64,000 bases of DNA from Ruminococcus bovis (lineage in GTDB: Bacteria; Bacillota; Clostridia; Oscillospirales; Acutalibacteraceae), in contig NZ_CP039381.1 of NCBI RefSeq assembly GCF_005601135.1, positions 2,353,941 to 2,417,940 of the forward strand, in the 5' to 3' direction. The position numbers and the translations under genes were made by a program. Positions 35,519-46,769 of this stretch are shown one piece after another. The first letter of the stretch is position 1. Each line of letters begins with the position of its first letter. The notes under the pieces were generated by a model. That model had not been told where the DNA came from and made no database searches. It saw nothing but the letters and a program-made list of their open reading frames with translations.

Positions 35519-36058
35519 CTAAATCTCAGTTATTGTGATATTTTCAAAATTTATGCCTGTTTGACCATACACAACATCCTTGATAATCATAGGACTTGAC
35601 TTTTTCATATCTTCTTTCGGTACTACAACAGAACAACCTTTTTCTGTGATACAACATAAACAATCAGTAAAGCCTTTTGCTTTTAGTAGGTTTTCAATAT
35701 TAGTTTGGTATGTAATATACTTTTCGATTTTTTCTGCTTGAGCCTTTGCACTATCTTTTGAGTCAGTTGATGAGTCGGATTTTTCCAGCACTTCTTTTGC
35801 AATATCCACAACCTTATCTTGGGACTGTTCTCTCTTGGTTCTGGCATCTGCAAAGTAATTTGACTGTTTTGAAGATAATTTTGTCTTTGACGGTGAAGTT
35901 ACTGTTGTGTCATTATTTACATATTCGGCAGCACCAAGTTCTTTTGTTGAAGAAGTCAGCAGAGTATTATCTCCACCAAACTGCCAATTTAAATATACTG
36001 CTGCACCTAGAGCTATTACTAAGGCAGCTACTATTAAATTTCTTTTTTTCATTTTCAT
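35519..36058 (-). CDS. spoIIIAH: SpoIIIAH, stage III sporulation channel protein
   Basis: SpoIIIAH sits in the mother-cell membrane and binds forespore SpoIIQ, forming the channel across the intermembrane space. The 179-residue protein has an N-terminal membrane anchor (about 6-24) and a C-terminal YscJ/FliF-like ring-building domain (about 105-178, ITYQTNIENLLKAKGFTDCL). It is last in the spoIIIA operon; the gap to spoIIIAG is 2 bp. Confidence 0.93.
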   Translation of the reverse strand: MKMKKRNLIVAALVIALGAAVYLNWQFGGDNTLLTSSTKELGAAEYVNNDTTVTSPSKTKLSSKQSNYFADARTKREQSQDKVVDIAKEVLEKSDSSTDSKDSAKAQAEKIEKYITYQTNIENLLKAKGFTDCLCCITEKGCSVVVPKEDMKKSSPMIIKDVVYGQTGINFENITITEI

Positions 36059-36060
36059 AA

Positions 36061-36489
36061 CTATTTCTCCTTTAGCTTAGTTATACAAACTTTATCTGAT
36101 GAAATATTTAAAGTTTTTGTAACTGATTCCAGTACAGTTTCTTTTATTTCAGGATTATTTGCACCTGTACAAATAACAAGTACACCTCTAACTGCAGGTT
36201 CAATCTCTTTTACTTTGGTATCATCTGTATATATTTGTTCTGCTGAGTTTTCCATTGTTATCATCACCTTTGCTGTTCCTACTCCTTCTATTGACTCAAC
36301 CATATCTTTTATTCTTGTTTCTTGGGTAGATTGATAATCACTTATGGAACTTGGGTTTATAGTATCATCACTACTTTTACCTGAAAAAAATGCAGAACAA
36401 AATATTAATGCAATTCCTATTATTCCAATAATATAAATCACTCTTATTAAATTTTTATCTTGCTTAAGCTTTTGTAACTTTTCTTTCAT
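36061..36489 (-). CDS. spoIIIAG: SpoIIIAG, ring-forming channel protein
   Basis: SpoIIIAG forms a large ring in the intermembrane space. The 142-residue protein has one membrane helix (about 17-35) and a periplasm-side domain with VESIEGVGTAKVMITMENS and RGVLVICTGANNPEIKETVLESVTKTLNI, the family's ring-building motif. It is shorter than the Bacillus protein (about 229). It lies next to spoIIIAF without a gap. Confidence 0.92.
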   Translation of the reverse strand: MKEKLQKLKQDKNLIRVIYIIGIIGIALIFCSAFFSGKSSDDTINPSSISDYQSTQETRIKDMVESIEGVGTAKVMITMENSAEQIYTDDTKVKEIEPAVRGVLVICTGANNPEIKETVLESVTKTLNISSDKVCITKLKEK

Positions 36490-36954
36490 TTACTGCTCCA
36501 AAATTATCTGTGGTGTAACACTGAAATTTTCTTTAATAAGGTTAGTTATTTTGCTACTTGTTAACTGATTATCATTAGTAATATATATGCTGATTGACTC
36601 AATAATTATGCCATTATTTTGGTCTGTTTTTAGAGTTACTACTGCATTATTTATATTGATGTTATTCTGTTCTAGGATTGACTTTACAGATTTTTCTAGA
36701 TTGTTTTTTGTTGTAGAAAGTACTTTGCTATTATATTCTTCCGATATTTTCGTTTCATTAGGAATATTGATATTTATTTTATTATTTTCCGTAAATAGGG
36801 ACTTTATTGGCATTATCATAGTAATTACAAGTACAGTAGATATTATTAAATTAAGAGTCTTTCTGGTAACACCCTCAGGTACTAAAAACTTTACTAAAAT
36901 ACAAGCCACTGTACATATGCATAACATTACTGCTGTATTACTGATTAAGTTCAT
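36490..36954 (-). CDS. spoIIIAF: SpoIIIAF, stage III sporulation membrane protein
   Basis: A small protein of the SpoIIIA-SpoIIQ channel with two N-terminal membrane helices (about 5-22 and 35-53) and a soluble C-terminal ring-building-motif-like domain. The start at 36954 (MNLISNTAV) is chosen because its ATG overlaps the spoIIIAE stop as ATGA; an earlier in-frame start would run over 30 codons into spoIIIAE in a Cys/Tyr-rich segment that is unlike the family. Confidence 0.9.
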   Translation of the reverse strand: MNLISNTAVMLCICTVACILVKFLVPEGVTRKTLNLIISTVLVITMIMPIKSLFTENNKININIPNETKISEEYNSKVLSTTKNNLEKSVKSILEQNNININNAVVTLKTDQNNGIIIESISIYITNDNQLTSSKITNLIKENFSVTPQIILEQ

Positions 36955-38075
36955 GTACCATTCCCCATTGTTAAAATTATTGCAGTACTGATTACATAAA
37001 TAGCCATTACACATAGGATAATTACAAGTAAAGTAGTAAGTACAGTACTGCAAGATTTTATAATTGATATTGGTCCTTTTATACCTAGCATATTACCTAT
37101 ACCACTAGTTATATTTAGCGAGATTATCCACAATAAACAATGAATTATAATAGGTAAAAATACAATCATTACACTTATAATTACAAAGACACCCAGTCCG
37201 GTTTTCAGTAAACACATACTACCTTGAATAGTTTTATAAGCCTCAGATAAAGCTGAACCTACTATTGGAATAAATGATGATAAAGTAAACCTAACTGCCC
37301 TGGTGGAAATTGAATCTGCTGATGTGGTAATTAAAGTTTTAAAGGTTAATAAACCTGAGAAAACTGTCATTGCAAAGCCGATTATCCACTTTATAATTTT
37401 AGATATTTCATTTATTATACCTTGCATATTAAGGTCAGAAGAAATTGCAGAAGTAACAGAAAGTCCCAAAAATACACTTAATAAAGGTGAAACAATATTC
37501 TTTGCAATATAGGTAACACTTTCACCAACCATAACAACTAATGAATAATATGATGCACCTGTAATACTTTGTCCATTTGTAATTAAAATTACTGCCATAA
37601 TGGGAATATACAGTAACATAAAACTACCGGCATTGTTAATAGACTCTATTGCTCTATTAATAACAGAAATTACAGGTGATGAAATTGAAAGGGTAACTAC
37701 TAAAACAAAAACTGTATCTGTAATACACTTAAGTTCTCTATTCTTTAGACCATCCCTAAAATTATCAAATACTGAATAAATAAGAAGTAAAGAAAGAATT
37801 AGTGCTGATGAAGAAAATGGTGTTACTCCCTCATCATTTACAATATCAAAAATTTTGTGAAATACATTTGAAAAAGATATATTGATTATACTGTTGTAGT
37901 CCTTTTCATCTACTCCAAAATTTTTTAGAATTTCTTTACTTTTATCATCAAGGCTATCGGTAAGTGTACCAGCACCGATTTCTTCCAAAGCATCAGAATA
38001 TGTACTTGCATAACATTTTGTTGTAAGTGAAAGTGGTATTAAAAGTATTATAAGAATTACAACTATCTTTTTCAT
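36951..38075 (-). CDS. spoIIIAE: SpoIIIAE, polytopic sporulation channel protein
   Basis: The largest membrane protein of the SpoIIIA complex. The 374-residue protein has a signal-like N-terminus and about eight transmembrane segments. The family region ISTRAVRFTLSSFIPIVGSALSEAYKTIQGS is clear. The gene overlaps its neighbours on both sides by ATGA-type junctions, which suggests coupled translation. Confidence 0.94.
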   Translation of the reverse strand: MKKIVVILIILLIPLSLTTKCYASTYSDALEEIGAGTLTDSLDDKSKEILKNFGVDEKDYNSIINISFSNVFHKIFDIVNDEGVTPFSSSALILSLLLIYSVFDNFRDGLKNRELKCITDTVFVLVVTLSISSPVISVINRAIESINNAGSFMLLYIPIMAVILITNGQSITGASYYSLVVMVGESVTYIAKNIVSPLLSVFLGLSVTSAISSDLNMQGIINEISKIIKWIIGFAMTVFSGLLTFKTLITTSADSISTRAVRFTLSSFIPIVGSALSEAYKTIQGSMCLLKTGLGVFVIISVMIVFLPIIIHCLLWIISLNITSGIGNMLGIKGPISIIKSCSTVLTTLLVIILCVMAIYVISTAIILTMGNGT

Positions 38076-38467
38076 TGTACACCTGCTAAAGATAGTGAGA
38101 TTTTCAGCACTTCTTTAAATAAAGGAATTGCCATTACAAGGGTAATTACTTTACCTGCAAATGAAATTTGTGAGGACAATGAATTACAACCACTTTCCTT
38201 GCACATATCACAACAAAATTCCGTTAAGAAACATATACCTGTACACTTTAGAAGAATTGTTACATACTCAGTATTTATATTTACACTTTTAAATAGAAGA
38301 TTTATGTAATCAACTACATCAACAATATAGTCAAGAATATAAAGTAAAACGATAATTGAAGTTGTTATTATTATGATTAATGATATTGATGGATGGGTAT
38401 TTTTTAAGGCAATAGAAAGTACAAATGCAACAACTGCTACCGAACAAACTAATAAGATTTCACTCAT
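38072..38467 (-). CDS. spoIIIAD: SpoIIIAD, sporulation membrane protein
   Basis: A 131-residue protein with three to four hydrophobic segments. The segment LKCTGICFLTEFCCDMCKESGCNSLSSQISFAGK matches the SpoIIIAC/AD family and its conserved cysteine/glycine residues. It overlaps spoIIIAC and spoIIIAE by 4 bp each. Confidence 0.93.
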   Translation of the reverse strand: MSEILLVCSVAVVAFVLSIALKNTHPSISLIIIITTSIIVLLYILDYIVDVVDYINLLFKSVNINTEYVTILLKCTGICFLTEFCCDMCKESGCNSLSSQISFAGKVITLVMAIPLFKEVLKISLSLAGVQ

Positions 38468-38658
38468 AAACCAAACACCGATTTTATTGTGTCAAATAAT
38501 GTACTTATTTGTGAAATTATCATCATTAGTGCTACTATCAGACCCATTATAGTGGTTAACAAGGCTTGTTCTTCTCTTCCACTACGAATTAGCAATTGAT
38601 TTAGCACTGCAACAATAATACCTATTGCTGCAATTTTGAATATCATATCTACTTCCAT
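38464..38658 (-). CDS. spoIIIAC: SpoIIIAC, small sporulation membrane protein
   Basis: A 64-residue protein with two transmembrane helices. The opening MEVDMIFKIAAIGIIVAVL is the same pattern as Bacillus SpoIIIAC (VDVSVIFKIAGIG). It overlaps spoIIIAD by 4 bp. Confidence 0.93.
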   Translation of the reverse strand: MEVDMIFKIAAIGIIVAVLNQLLIRSGREEQALLTTIMGLIVALMMIISQISTLFDTIKSVFGL

Positions 38659-38667
38659 AAAATCACC

Positions 38668-39144
38668 TTAAATAAATAACACTACAAATGCCAGTCCTGA
38701 AAATAGACCTAACATTCTGTAGAGTTTTCCTTTATTTTTTATATCTTCTTTTGAGAGTCTATATTGTTCCGAAAAAAGTTCTTGATACATTTTTATATGG
38801 GATAATTCTCCATTAATATCTGTTGTTCCTAAATCTTTGAAAAATGATAATAAAAGTTCTTTGTCTTTATTATTAAAATTTAGATTTTCAATAATTTTTT
38901 CATAGTGGTTATTTTCTGCATTTTTAAGTGGTGCAAGTTCATCATCAGCTATGTTAAAAACAATTTCTTCTATATCATCTTTTCTAAAGGTTATTGTTGC
39001 TTGTAATCTATTTAGGAACAGAAGTATTGTGGAAAGGTATTTTCTTCTTCTTTGCAATTTATAGGACATATAAAAGCCTATTGAAGTAAAGAAAGTAAAT
39101 GCAAAAAACAAACCTATATATTTTAAAATCAATTTATTTACCAA
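38668..39144 (-). CDS. spoIIIAB: SpoIIIAB, stage III sporulation protein
   Basis: SpoIIIAB has a GspF-like fold and is part of the channel base. The 158-residue protein has a hydrophobic N-terminus (6-26), a cytoplasmic helical middle, and a C-terminal membrane segment (LGLFSGLAFVVLFI). YKLQRRRKYLSTILLFLNRLQATI is typical of the family. It overlaps the end of spoIIIAA by 11 bp. Confidence 0.92.
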   Translation of the reverse strand: MVNKLILKYIGLFFAFTFFTSIGFYMSYKLQRRRKYLSTILLFLNRLQATITFRKDDIEEIVFNIADDELAPLKNAENNHYEKIIENLNFNNKDKELLLSFFKDLGTTDINGELSHIKMYQELFSEQYRLSKEDIKNKGKLYRMLGLFSGLAFVVLFI

Positions 39145-40084
39145 ATTCTTTCATACTGATTATTGAGTCAACTGTACAAGGTGTACCTATATTTTTCAGC
39201 ATTACAACTGAAGAAAAACTGTTAAGTTCTTGCAGTTCCTTAAAAATCACTTTGTTCTTTAGTTCAAAGGGTGATGATGAATGAATGGTAGCTATGAAAT
39301 TAACACCGGAATTAAGTCCATAAGAAATTGCTTTTACTTCTTCTTCGGTAACTATTTCATCACAAACCACATAGTCAGGTGCCATATTTCTTACAGAATG
39401 TTCAATAGCATCTGTCTTTTTGTACATAGAATACACATCACAGTTGCCTAAATCTTTGGTTAACTCACCTCTATAGGTAGAAGAAATTTCATTACGGCTA
39501 TCAATAACACAAACTTTCTTCCCATAATTTAGAGAAAGTTCTCTTGCTAAATCCCTAATTAATGTTGTTTTACCTGAACAAGGTTTGCCACAAATTAAGA
39601 TACTGCCAAAATTATTATTCAGTTGTTCAAGTAAATTTCTACTGCAACCTATATACTCTCTTGCAATTCTAATATTTAAGGAAGTAATATCCTTTACATT
39701 AACTAAGCCACCTTTAGAATAGACACCTGTACCTGAGATACCCATTCTATGACCACCATTAATAGTGATGAAACCATTTGAAATTTCTTGCTGACGGTTA
39801 TACACAGAGTATGTACAAGCTTTTGTAAAGGTTTCTGTAATTTCAATCTTAGATACTTTAATGTAGTTTAGGTTGTTGAACAAATCAGCAGTAAAGGACT
39901 TGTCCGTTAAATAATAAGTTACACTTTCACAAGTTAAGGCAACCGGTCTGTTGGTTCGTAAACGAATTTCCTGAATATTCTCCTTGATTTCACTAGGAAG
40001 TTTACTGATTGAAAGTACAATTCTTTCCGGTAAAATCTTGAAAATATCCTTTAACACATCATAAGTTTTGTCCATAAATTTCAT
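39134..40084 (-). CDS. spoIIIAA: SpoIIIAA, secretion-type ATPase
   Basis: The cytoplasmic ATPase that powers the SpoIIIA channel. The 316-residue protein has Walker A ICGKPCSGKTTLIRDL (about 178-190), Walker B YVVCDEIV, and the preceding MGISGTGVYSKG loop. It is the first gene of spoIIIAA-AH. The start is preceded by AAAGGAATG. A SigE-like promoter lies just upstream, overlapping the ligA terminator. Confidence 0.95.
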   Translation of the reverse strand: MKFMDKTYDVLKDIFKILPERIVLSISKLPSEIKENIQEIRLRTNRPVALTCESVTYYLTDKSFTADLFNNLNYIKVSKIEITETFTKACTYSVYNRQQEISNGFITINGGHRMGISGTGVYSKGGLVNVKDITSLNIRIAREYIGCSRNLLEQLNNNFGSILICGKPCSGKTTLIRDLARELSLNYGKKVCVIDSRNEISSTYRGELTKDLGNCDVYSMYKKTDAIEHSVRNMAPDYVVCDEIVTEEEVKAISYGLNSGVNFIATIHSSSPFELKNKVIFKELQELNSFSSVVMLKNIGTPCTVDSIISMKEFGK

Positions 40085-40096
40085 TCCTTTCTGTAA

Positions 40097-40125
40097 ATCA
40101 TATGTTTATGGGCAAAAAAATATGA
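40097..40125 (-). promoter_or_regulatory. Candidate SigE promoter of the spoIIIA operon
   Basis: TCATATT (40119-40125), 14-bp spacer and CATATGAT (40097-40104) on the minus strand resemble the SigE elements (K-M-ATATT and CATACANT). spoIIIA is a known SigE target in Bacillus. The -35 lies in the stem of the ligA terminator. Confidence 0.5.
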
Positions 40126-40155
40126 CTACTAAAAGATAAACAATTAGTAGTCATA
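40112..40155 (-). terminator. Terminator after ligA
   Basis: ATGACTACTAA and TTAGTAGTCAT form an 11-bp stem followed by ATTTTTTT on the minus strand, just downstream of ligA. Confidence 0.8.
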
Positions 40156-40171
40156 AAATAAAATTATTAAA

Positions 40172-42762
<2,591 letters not shown>

Positions 42763-42765
42763 CTC

Positions 42766-43326
42766 CTAAAGTAAATTCTCATCATATACAGCTCTTACGC
42801 CACCAATAAACTTTGGTCGAGTACGAGCAGCAATAATTCTTGCTTCACCGATAAATTTATTCTTTAGCTTTAGAGGTACTGCAGTTTCTTTTAGGTGCAT
42901 ACCGATTAATACACCACCAATATCAATACCGGCATCAGCCTTAATATGTTCAACCATTACAGGGTTATCAAACAGTTCATAAGCAGTTGTTGCTGATGAA
43001 CCACCTGCCTTTGGCTGAGGAATTACATTTACCTGTGGTAAAGATAATTTATCAGCAAGTTCCTTTTCTACTACTAAAGCTCTGTTAAGGTGCTCACAAC
43101 ACTGTACTGCCATATAAACACCCATTGACTTTAGCTTTGGATAAAAAACGCTATAAACTTCTTTAGCTAGGTTAAGGTTGCTATCAGTACCCATAGGATT
43201 ACCGTGAATTTCTGATGTTGAACAACCGATTACAAGAATATCACCGGACTTTAGCTTTGCCTTTTCAATTACTTCATCAAATACTTCTTTTGTTTGTGAC
43301 TTTACATCTGTTTTCATAATACTCAC
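42766..43326 (-). CDS. DUF436 (YwlG) family protein, TIGR01440-like
   Basis: A 186-residue conserved protein of unknown function. Conserved stretches are IVIGCSTSEIHGNPMGTDSN-like sequence (here LVIGCSTSEIHGNPMGT), QCCEHLNRALVVE and DAGIDIGGVLIGMHLK. It heads the operon with the HD protein and ligA. A GAGGTGAG ribosome-binding site precedes the ATG. Confidence 0.88.
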   Translation of the reverse strand: MSIMKTDVKSQTKEVFDEVIEKAKLKSGDILVIGCSTSEIHGNPMGTDSNLNLAKEVYSVFYPKLKSMGVYMAVQCCEHLNRALVVEKELADKLSLPQVNVIPQPKAGGSSATTAYELFDNPVMVEHIKADAGIDIGGVLIGMHLKETAVPLKLKNKFIGEARIIAARTRPKFIGGVRAVYDENLL

Positions 43327-43370
43327 CTCAAGTAAAATATATCACAAAATAAAAATATAAAATGCAAATT

Positions 43371-43396
43371 AAGGCACCATAACGGTGCCTTTTTTC
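43371..43396. terminator. Hairpin upstream of the DUF436 gene, T-run on plus strand
   Basis: AAGGCACC (43371-43378) pairs with GGTGCCTT (43384-43391) around 5 nt, followed on the plus strand by a T-run. No plus-strand gene feeds it, so it may back up the neighbouring minus-strand terminator. Confidence 0.55.
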
Positions 43397-43430
43397 GCAA
43401 AAAAGAGGCATCAATAAAGATGCCTCTCAA
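43395..43430 (-). terminator. Terminator of ispH-rpsA
   Basis: GAGGCATC and GATGCCTC (43419-43426 and 43405-43412) form a stem with a 6-nt loop and TTTTTT on the minus strand, 12 bp after the stop. Confidence 0.85.
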
Positions 43431-43437
43431 AAATCAA

Positions 43438-45414
43438 TTATTCAGCAACTTCTGCTGTATCTTCAGCTTTGTCAGCTTCTTCAGGTAGAAGTGCACGCAT
43501 TGAAAGAGAAACTCTCTTCTTATCAAAGTCAATAGCAATAATCTTTGCTTCAACTTCCTGACCTACAGAAAGAACATCCTGAGGCTTGTCGATTCTCTTG
43601 TTAGCAATCTGGCTAATGTGAATTAGACCGTCAATACCAGGAATAATGTTAGCAAATGCACCGAATGTTGTTAGACCAACAATCTTACACTTAACTACAG
43701 AATCAACTGGGTATTCATTCTTAAGAATGAACCATGGGTTGTCTTCTTCCTTCTTATAGCCTAGAGAAATCTTCTTTGTTTCTTCGTTAATGTCCTTAAT
43801 ATAAACTTCAACTTCGTCACCAACATTAACTACTTCTGATGGATGCTTAATTCTTGACCAGCTTAGTTCGCTAATGTGAATCATACCATATACGCCACCG
43901 ATGTCAACGAATGCACCGTAGCTTGTTAGAGACTTAACAACACCCTTGTAGTGGTTGCCAACTGCTAGTGTTTCTAGTAGCTTAGCCTTTTCTTCAGCTC
44001 TCTTTTCCTTTAGAACAGACTTAATAGAACCGATAGCTCTCTTTCTTCTGCCCTTTCTTGAAACTTCTAGAAGTCTGTACTGTACTTCCTTACCAACTAG
44101 TGCTGATGGGTCTTCATCTCTTGAAAGTGTAGCCTGTGAAGCTGGGATAAAGATTCTGTTGCCCTTTAGCATAACGATGATACCACCGTTAACAGCTTCG
44201 ATAACCTTACCTGTGAAGATTTCGTCGCTACCGTTAAGTGCTTCTAGTTCTTCCCAATTCTTCTGAGCGTCAACTCTCTTCTTAGAAAGCATAATTGTGC
44301 CTTCCTGGTCGTTAGTCTTCATAATTAGAAGTTCAACTTCGTCGCCAACCTTTAGAACATCCTGAGCAGTTACAGTTGGGTCATATGAAATTTCGTCTTT
44401 TGGAATAAAACCAGCCTGTTTTCTACCAACATCAACTGATACATCGCCATTAGGAGCGATGCTCATAACAGTACCCATAACCCTCTCATTTGTATTCATA
44501 CTCTTTAGAGATTCTTCTAGCATCTCCTCAAAGCTTAGTTCATTTTCATTTACGCTGGATGTATTTACTTCACTCATCTTATCCAGTACCTCCTTAATAA
44601 TCCTTGCCGGTGTAGATGCACCTGCAGTTACGCCAATACTATCTGCTTTCTTCACCATTTCAAGTGGGAGTTCATCAGCTGTTTCAATGAAAAAAGTATT
44701 TTCACAGTTGGATGAACAGATACTATACAGCTTGAAAGAGTTGGAACTGTGCTTATCGCCAATAACAAACATTAAGTCAACCGACTTTGAGATATTGGCT
44801 GCTTCTCTCTGACGTATAGACGTTGCATTACATATTGTATCAAAAATTTTTGTATTTGTATAGACATTTTTCAAACTTTTTAAACTTTTTTCCCATTCTT
44901 TTAGGTCAAAAGTAGTTTGAGCCACAATTTTTATAGTTTTATAATTCTTTTGAGGAATTATACTAAATAATTCCTGTAATTCCTCTTGATTTTTAAAGGT
45001 GTAACACTTTGACTTACAGTGTCCCATTATGCCTTGAACCTCAGGATGATTCTTGTCACCGGCAATAATAACTATACTATCATCATCTGTTTCACTTACA
45101 ATTTTATGTATTTTAGAAACAAATGGACAAGTGGCATCAATATAGTCAAGATGTCTTTCATTAATTTCATCAACAATAGACTGTGGCACACCATGGGAAC
45201 GAATTACAATAGTTTCATTCTCTTTAGCTTCACTAATCTTATCTATTGTTCTGACACCTTTTTCTCTAAGTTCATTAACCATTTGCATATTATGGATAAT
45301 AGGACCTAAAGTACAAGCCGGTTTCTTTTCGTCAATCAATTTATAGAGAATGTTTATTGCTCTATTTACACCAAAACAAAATCCTGCTGACTCAGCAACA
45401 ATAATCTTACTCAT
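43438..45414 (-). CDS. ispH: HMBPP reductase fused to ribosomal protein S1
   Basis: A 658-residue fusion. Residues 1-283 are IspH, the iron-sulfur enzyme that makes IPP and DMAPP in the last MEP step, with cluster cysteines in AGFCFGVNRA, DATCPFV and ICNATSIRQ. From about 305 come four S1 RNA-binding domains: VMGTVMSIAPNGDVSVDV, FTGKVIEAVNGGIIVML, YKGVVKSLTSYGAFVDIGG and VKCKIVGLTTFGAFANI. A short acidic linker joins the halves. This IspH-RpsA fusion is a known clostridial architecture. The gene follows plsC with a one-base overlap. Confidence 0.96.
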   Translation of the reverse strand: MSKIIVAESAGFCFGVNRAINILYKLIDEKKPACTLGPIIHNMQMVNELREKGVRTIDKISEAKENETIVIRSHGVPQSIVDEINERHLDYIDATCPFVSKIHKIVSETDDDSIVIIAGDKNHPEVQGIMGHCKSKCYTFKNQEELQELFSIIPQKNYKTIKIVAQTTFDLKEWEKSLKSLKNVYTNTKIFDTICNATSIRQREAANISKSVDLMFVIGDKHSSNSFKLYSICSSNCENTFFIETADELPLEMVKKADSIGVTAGASTPARIIKEVLDKMSEVNTSSVNENELSFEEMLEESLKSMNTNERVMGTVMSIAPNGDVSVDVGRKQAGFIPKDEISYDPTVTAQDVLKVGDEVELLIMKTNDQEGTIMLSKKRVDAQKNWEELEALNGSDEIFTGKVIEAVNGGIIVMLKGNRIFIPASQATLSRDEDPSALVGKEVQYRLLEVSRKGRRKRAIGSIKSVLKEKRAEEKAKLLETLAVGNHYKGVVKSLTSYGAFVDIGGVYGMIHISELSWSRIKHPSEVVNVGDEVEVYIKDINEETKKISLGYKKEEDNPWFILKNEYPVDSVVKCKIVGLTTFGAFANIIPGIDGLIHISQIANKRIDKPQDVLSVGQEVEAKIIAIDFDKKRVSLSMRALLPEEADKAEDTAEVAE

Positions 45415-46097
45415 TACTTATCTTTTCTATCCATTTCTCTAAATTTTGAGATTTGCTCCATAATAATTCTTGAAGCCTCTCTATATTCTCTTGGTGATGG
45501 TTCTTCATCATTTGAGAATCCAAGTTCTTCATATGAAAGTGGTTTACCAATATGGATAACACGCTTTGCAAAAATATTTTTCTTGTTACCGACAACTGTG
45601 ATACACATTGGTACAACCGGTGCTTTAGTTTGACGGGCAATTACTGCACAACCACTTCTTGGTCTCATAAGTTCACCGGTTTTTGTTCTGCCACCTTCAA
45701 TGAAGATTGTCATAACTTTACCGTCATTGATTAAATCTTCACCTGTTGCAATAGCTTTACCGTCATTTGCACCTCTTGTAACAGGAAATGCACCGAGTAT
45801 CTTAATCAGTCCACCAAAAAATTTATTTTTGAACAATTCTACTTTTGCCATAAAATAAACTCTTCGTTTATGAGTTAAACCAACAAATACAGGGTCTGTA
45901 TTTGAAAGATGGTTAGATGCAATAATATAACTACCGTTCTTTGGAAGTTCACATTCTCTGATTACTGTGTATCTATATAGCAACTTAAAAATACAAATTA
46001 CTATAGCTCTACAAGCAAAATAAAAGGCTTTATGCTCTTTAATTTTTATAGGTTCATTGTTTGTTACATTCTGTGTTTCTTTTTTCTGTTCACTCAT
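45414..46097 (-). CDS. plsC: 1-acyl-sn-glycerol-3-phosphate acyltransferase
   Basis: PlsC acylates lysophosphatidate at the membrane. The 227-residue protein has the catalytic NHLSNTDPVF (HX4D-type) motif, the glycerol-phosphate-binding FIEGGRTKTGELMRPRSG and a hydrophobic segment near 28-45. It sits between cmk and ispH-rpsA with one-base overlaps at both junctions. Confidence 0.93.
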   Translation of the reverse strand: MSEQKKETQNVTNNEPIKIKEHKAFYFACRAIVICIFKLLYRYTVIRECELPKNGSYIIASNHLSNTDPVFVGLTHKRRVYFMAKVELFKNKFFGGLIKILGAFPVTRGANDGKAIATGEDLINDGKVMTIFIEGGRTKTGELMRPRSGCAVIARQTKAPVVPMCITVVGNKKNIFAKRVIHIGKPLSYEELGFSNDEEPSPREYREASRIIMEQISKFREMDRKDK

Positions 46098-46765
46098 TAC
46101 ATTCTCTCCTTTATAACTCTTAGGAGAAGTTCCTTAGAACCTTCAAAGTCATAGTCACTTGTATCAACAAGAACACTGTCCTCTGCAGGTTTTAGTGGTG
46201 CAATTTCTCTATGACTGTCTTGATAATCTCTCTGATTAACATCTTTTAGTACTTCTTCGTAAGTTGAATCAATACCTTTTTCAATATTTTCTTTGTGTCT
46301 TCTCATAGCTCTTTTTTCAGGAGAAGCAGTTAAGAAAATTTTAATCTTGGCATCCGGTAAAACAACTGTACCAATATCTCTGCCATCCATAATAACATTA
46401 TCGCTTTTAGCCATATTTCTCTGTAAATCAAGAAGAAATGCTCTTACTTCAGGAATAGCAGAAACTGCTGAGGCAAACATACTGGCTTCAGGTGTTCTGA
46501 TAAAACTTGAAACATCTTCACCGTTAAGTAGAACAATCTGTGTACCTTCATCATTAAAACTTAGCTTAACATCAATATCATTAAGCATTGAGATAATCTC
46601 TGCTTTATCTTCTTTCTTTAGTCCTTTACGAGATGCTGCAAGACCGATTGTTCTATACAAAGCACCTGTATCAACATAAATAAAAGAAAGTTCCTTAGCA
46701 ACTTCCTTAGATAGTGATGACTTACCTGCACCTGCAGGTCCATCAATAGCAATAGCAATAGACAT
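46097..46765 (-). CDS. cmk: Cytidylate kinase
   Basis: Cmk phosphorylates CMP and dCMP. The 222-residue protein starts IAIAIDGPAGAGKSSLSKEVAKEL (P-loop), then DTGALYR for nucleotide binding, MDGRDIGTVVLPDA, and the lid ASPEKRAMRR. It starts 4 bp after the end of the frameshifted flavoprotein gene. The order RpiR-flavoprotein-cmk-plsC-ispH is a compact operon. Confidence 0.97.
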   Translation of the reverse strand: MSIAIAIDGPAGAGKSSLSKEVAKELSFIYVDTGALYRTIGLAASRKGLKKEDKAEIISMLNDIDVKLSFNDEGTQIVLLNGEDVSSFIRTPEASMFASAVSAIPEVRAFLLDLQRNMAKSDNVIMDGRDIGTVVLPDAKIKIFLTASPEKRAMRRHKENIEKGIDSTYEEVLKDVNQRDYQDSHREIAPLKPAEDSVLVDTSDYDFEGSKELLLRVIKERM

Positions 46766-46769
46766 AATT

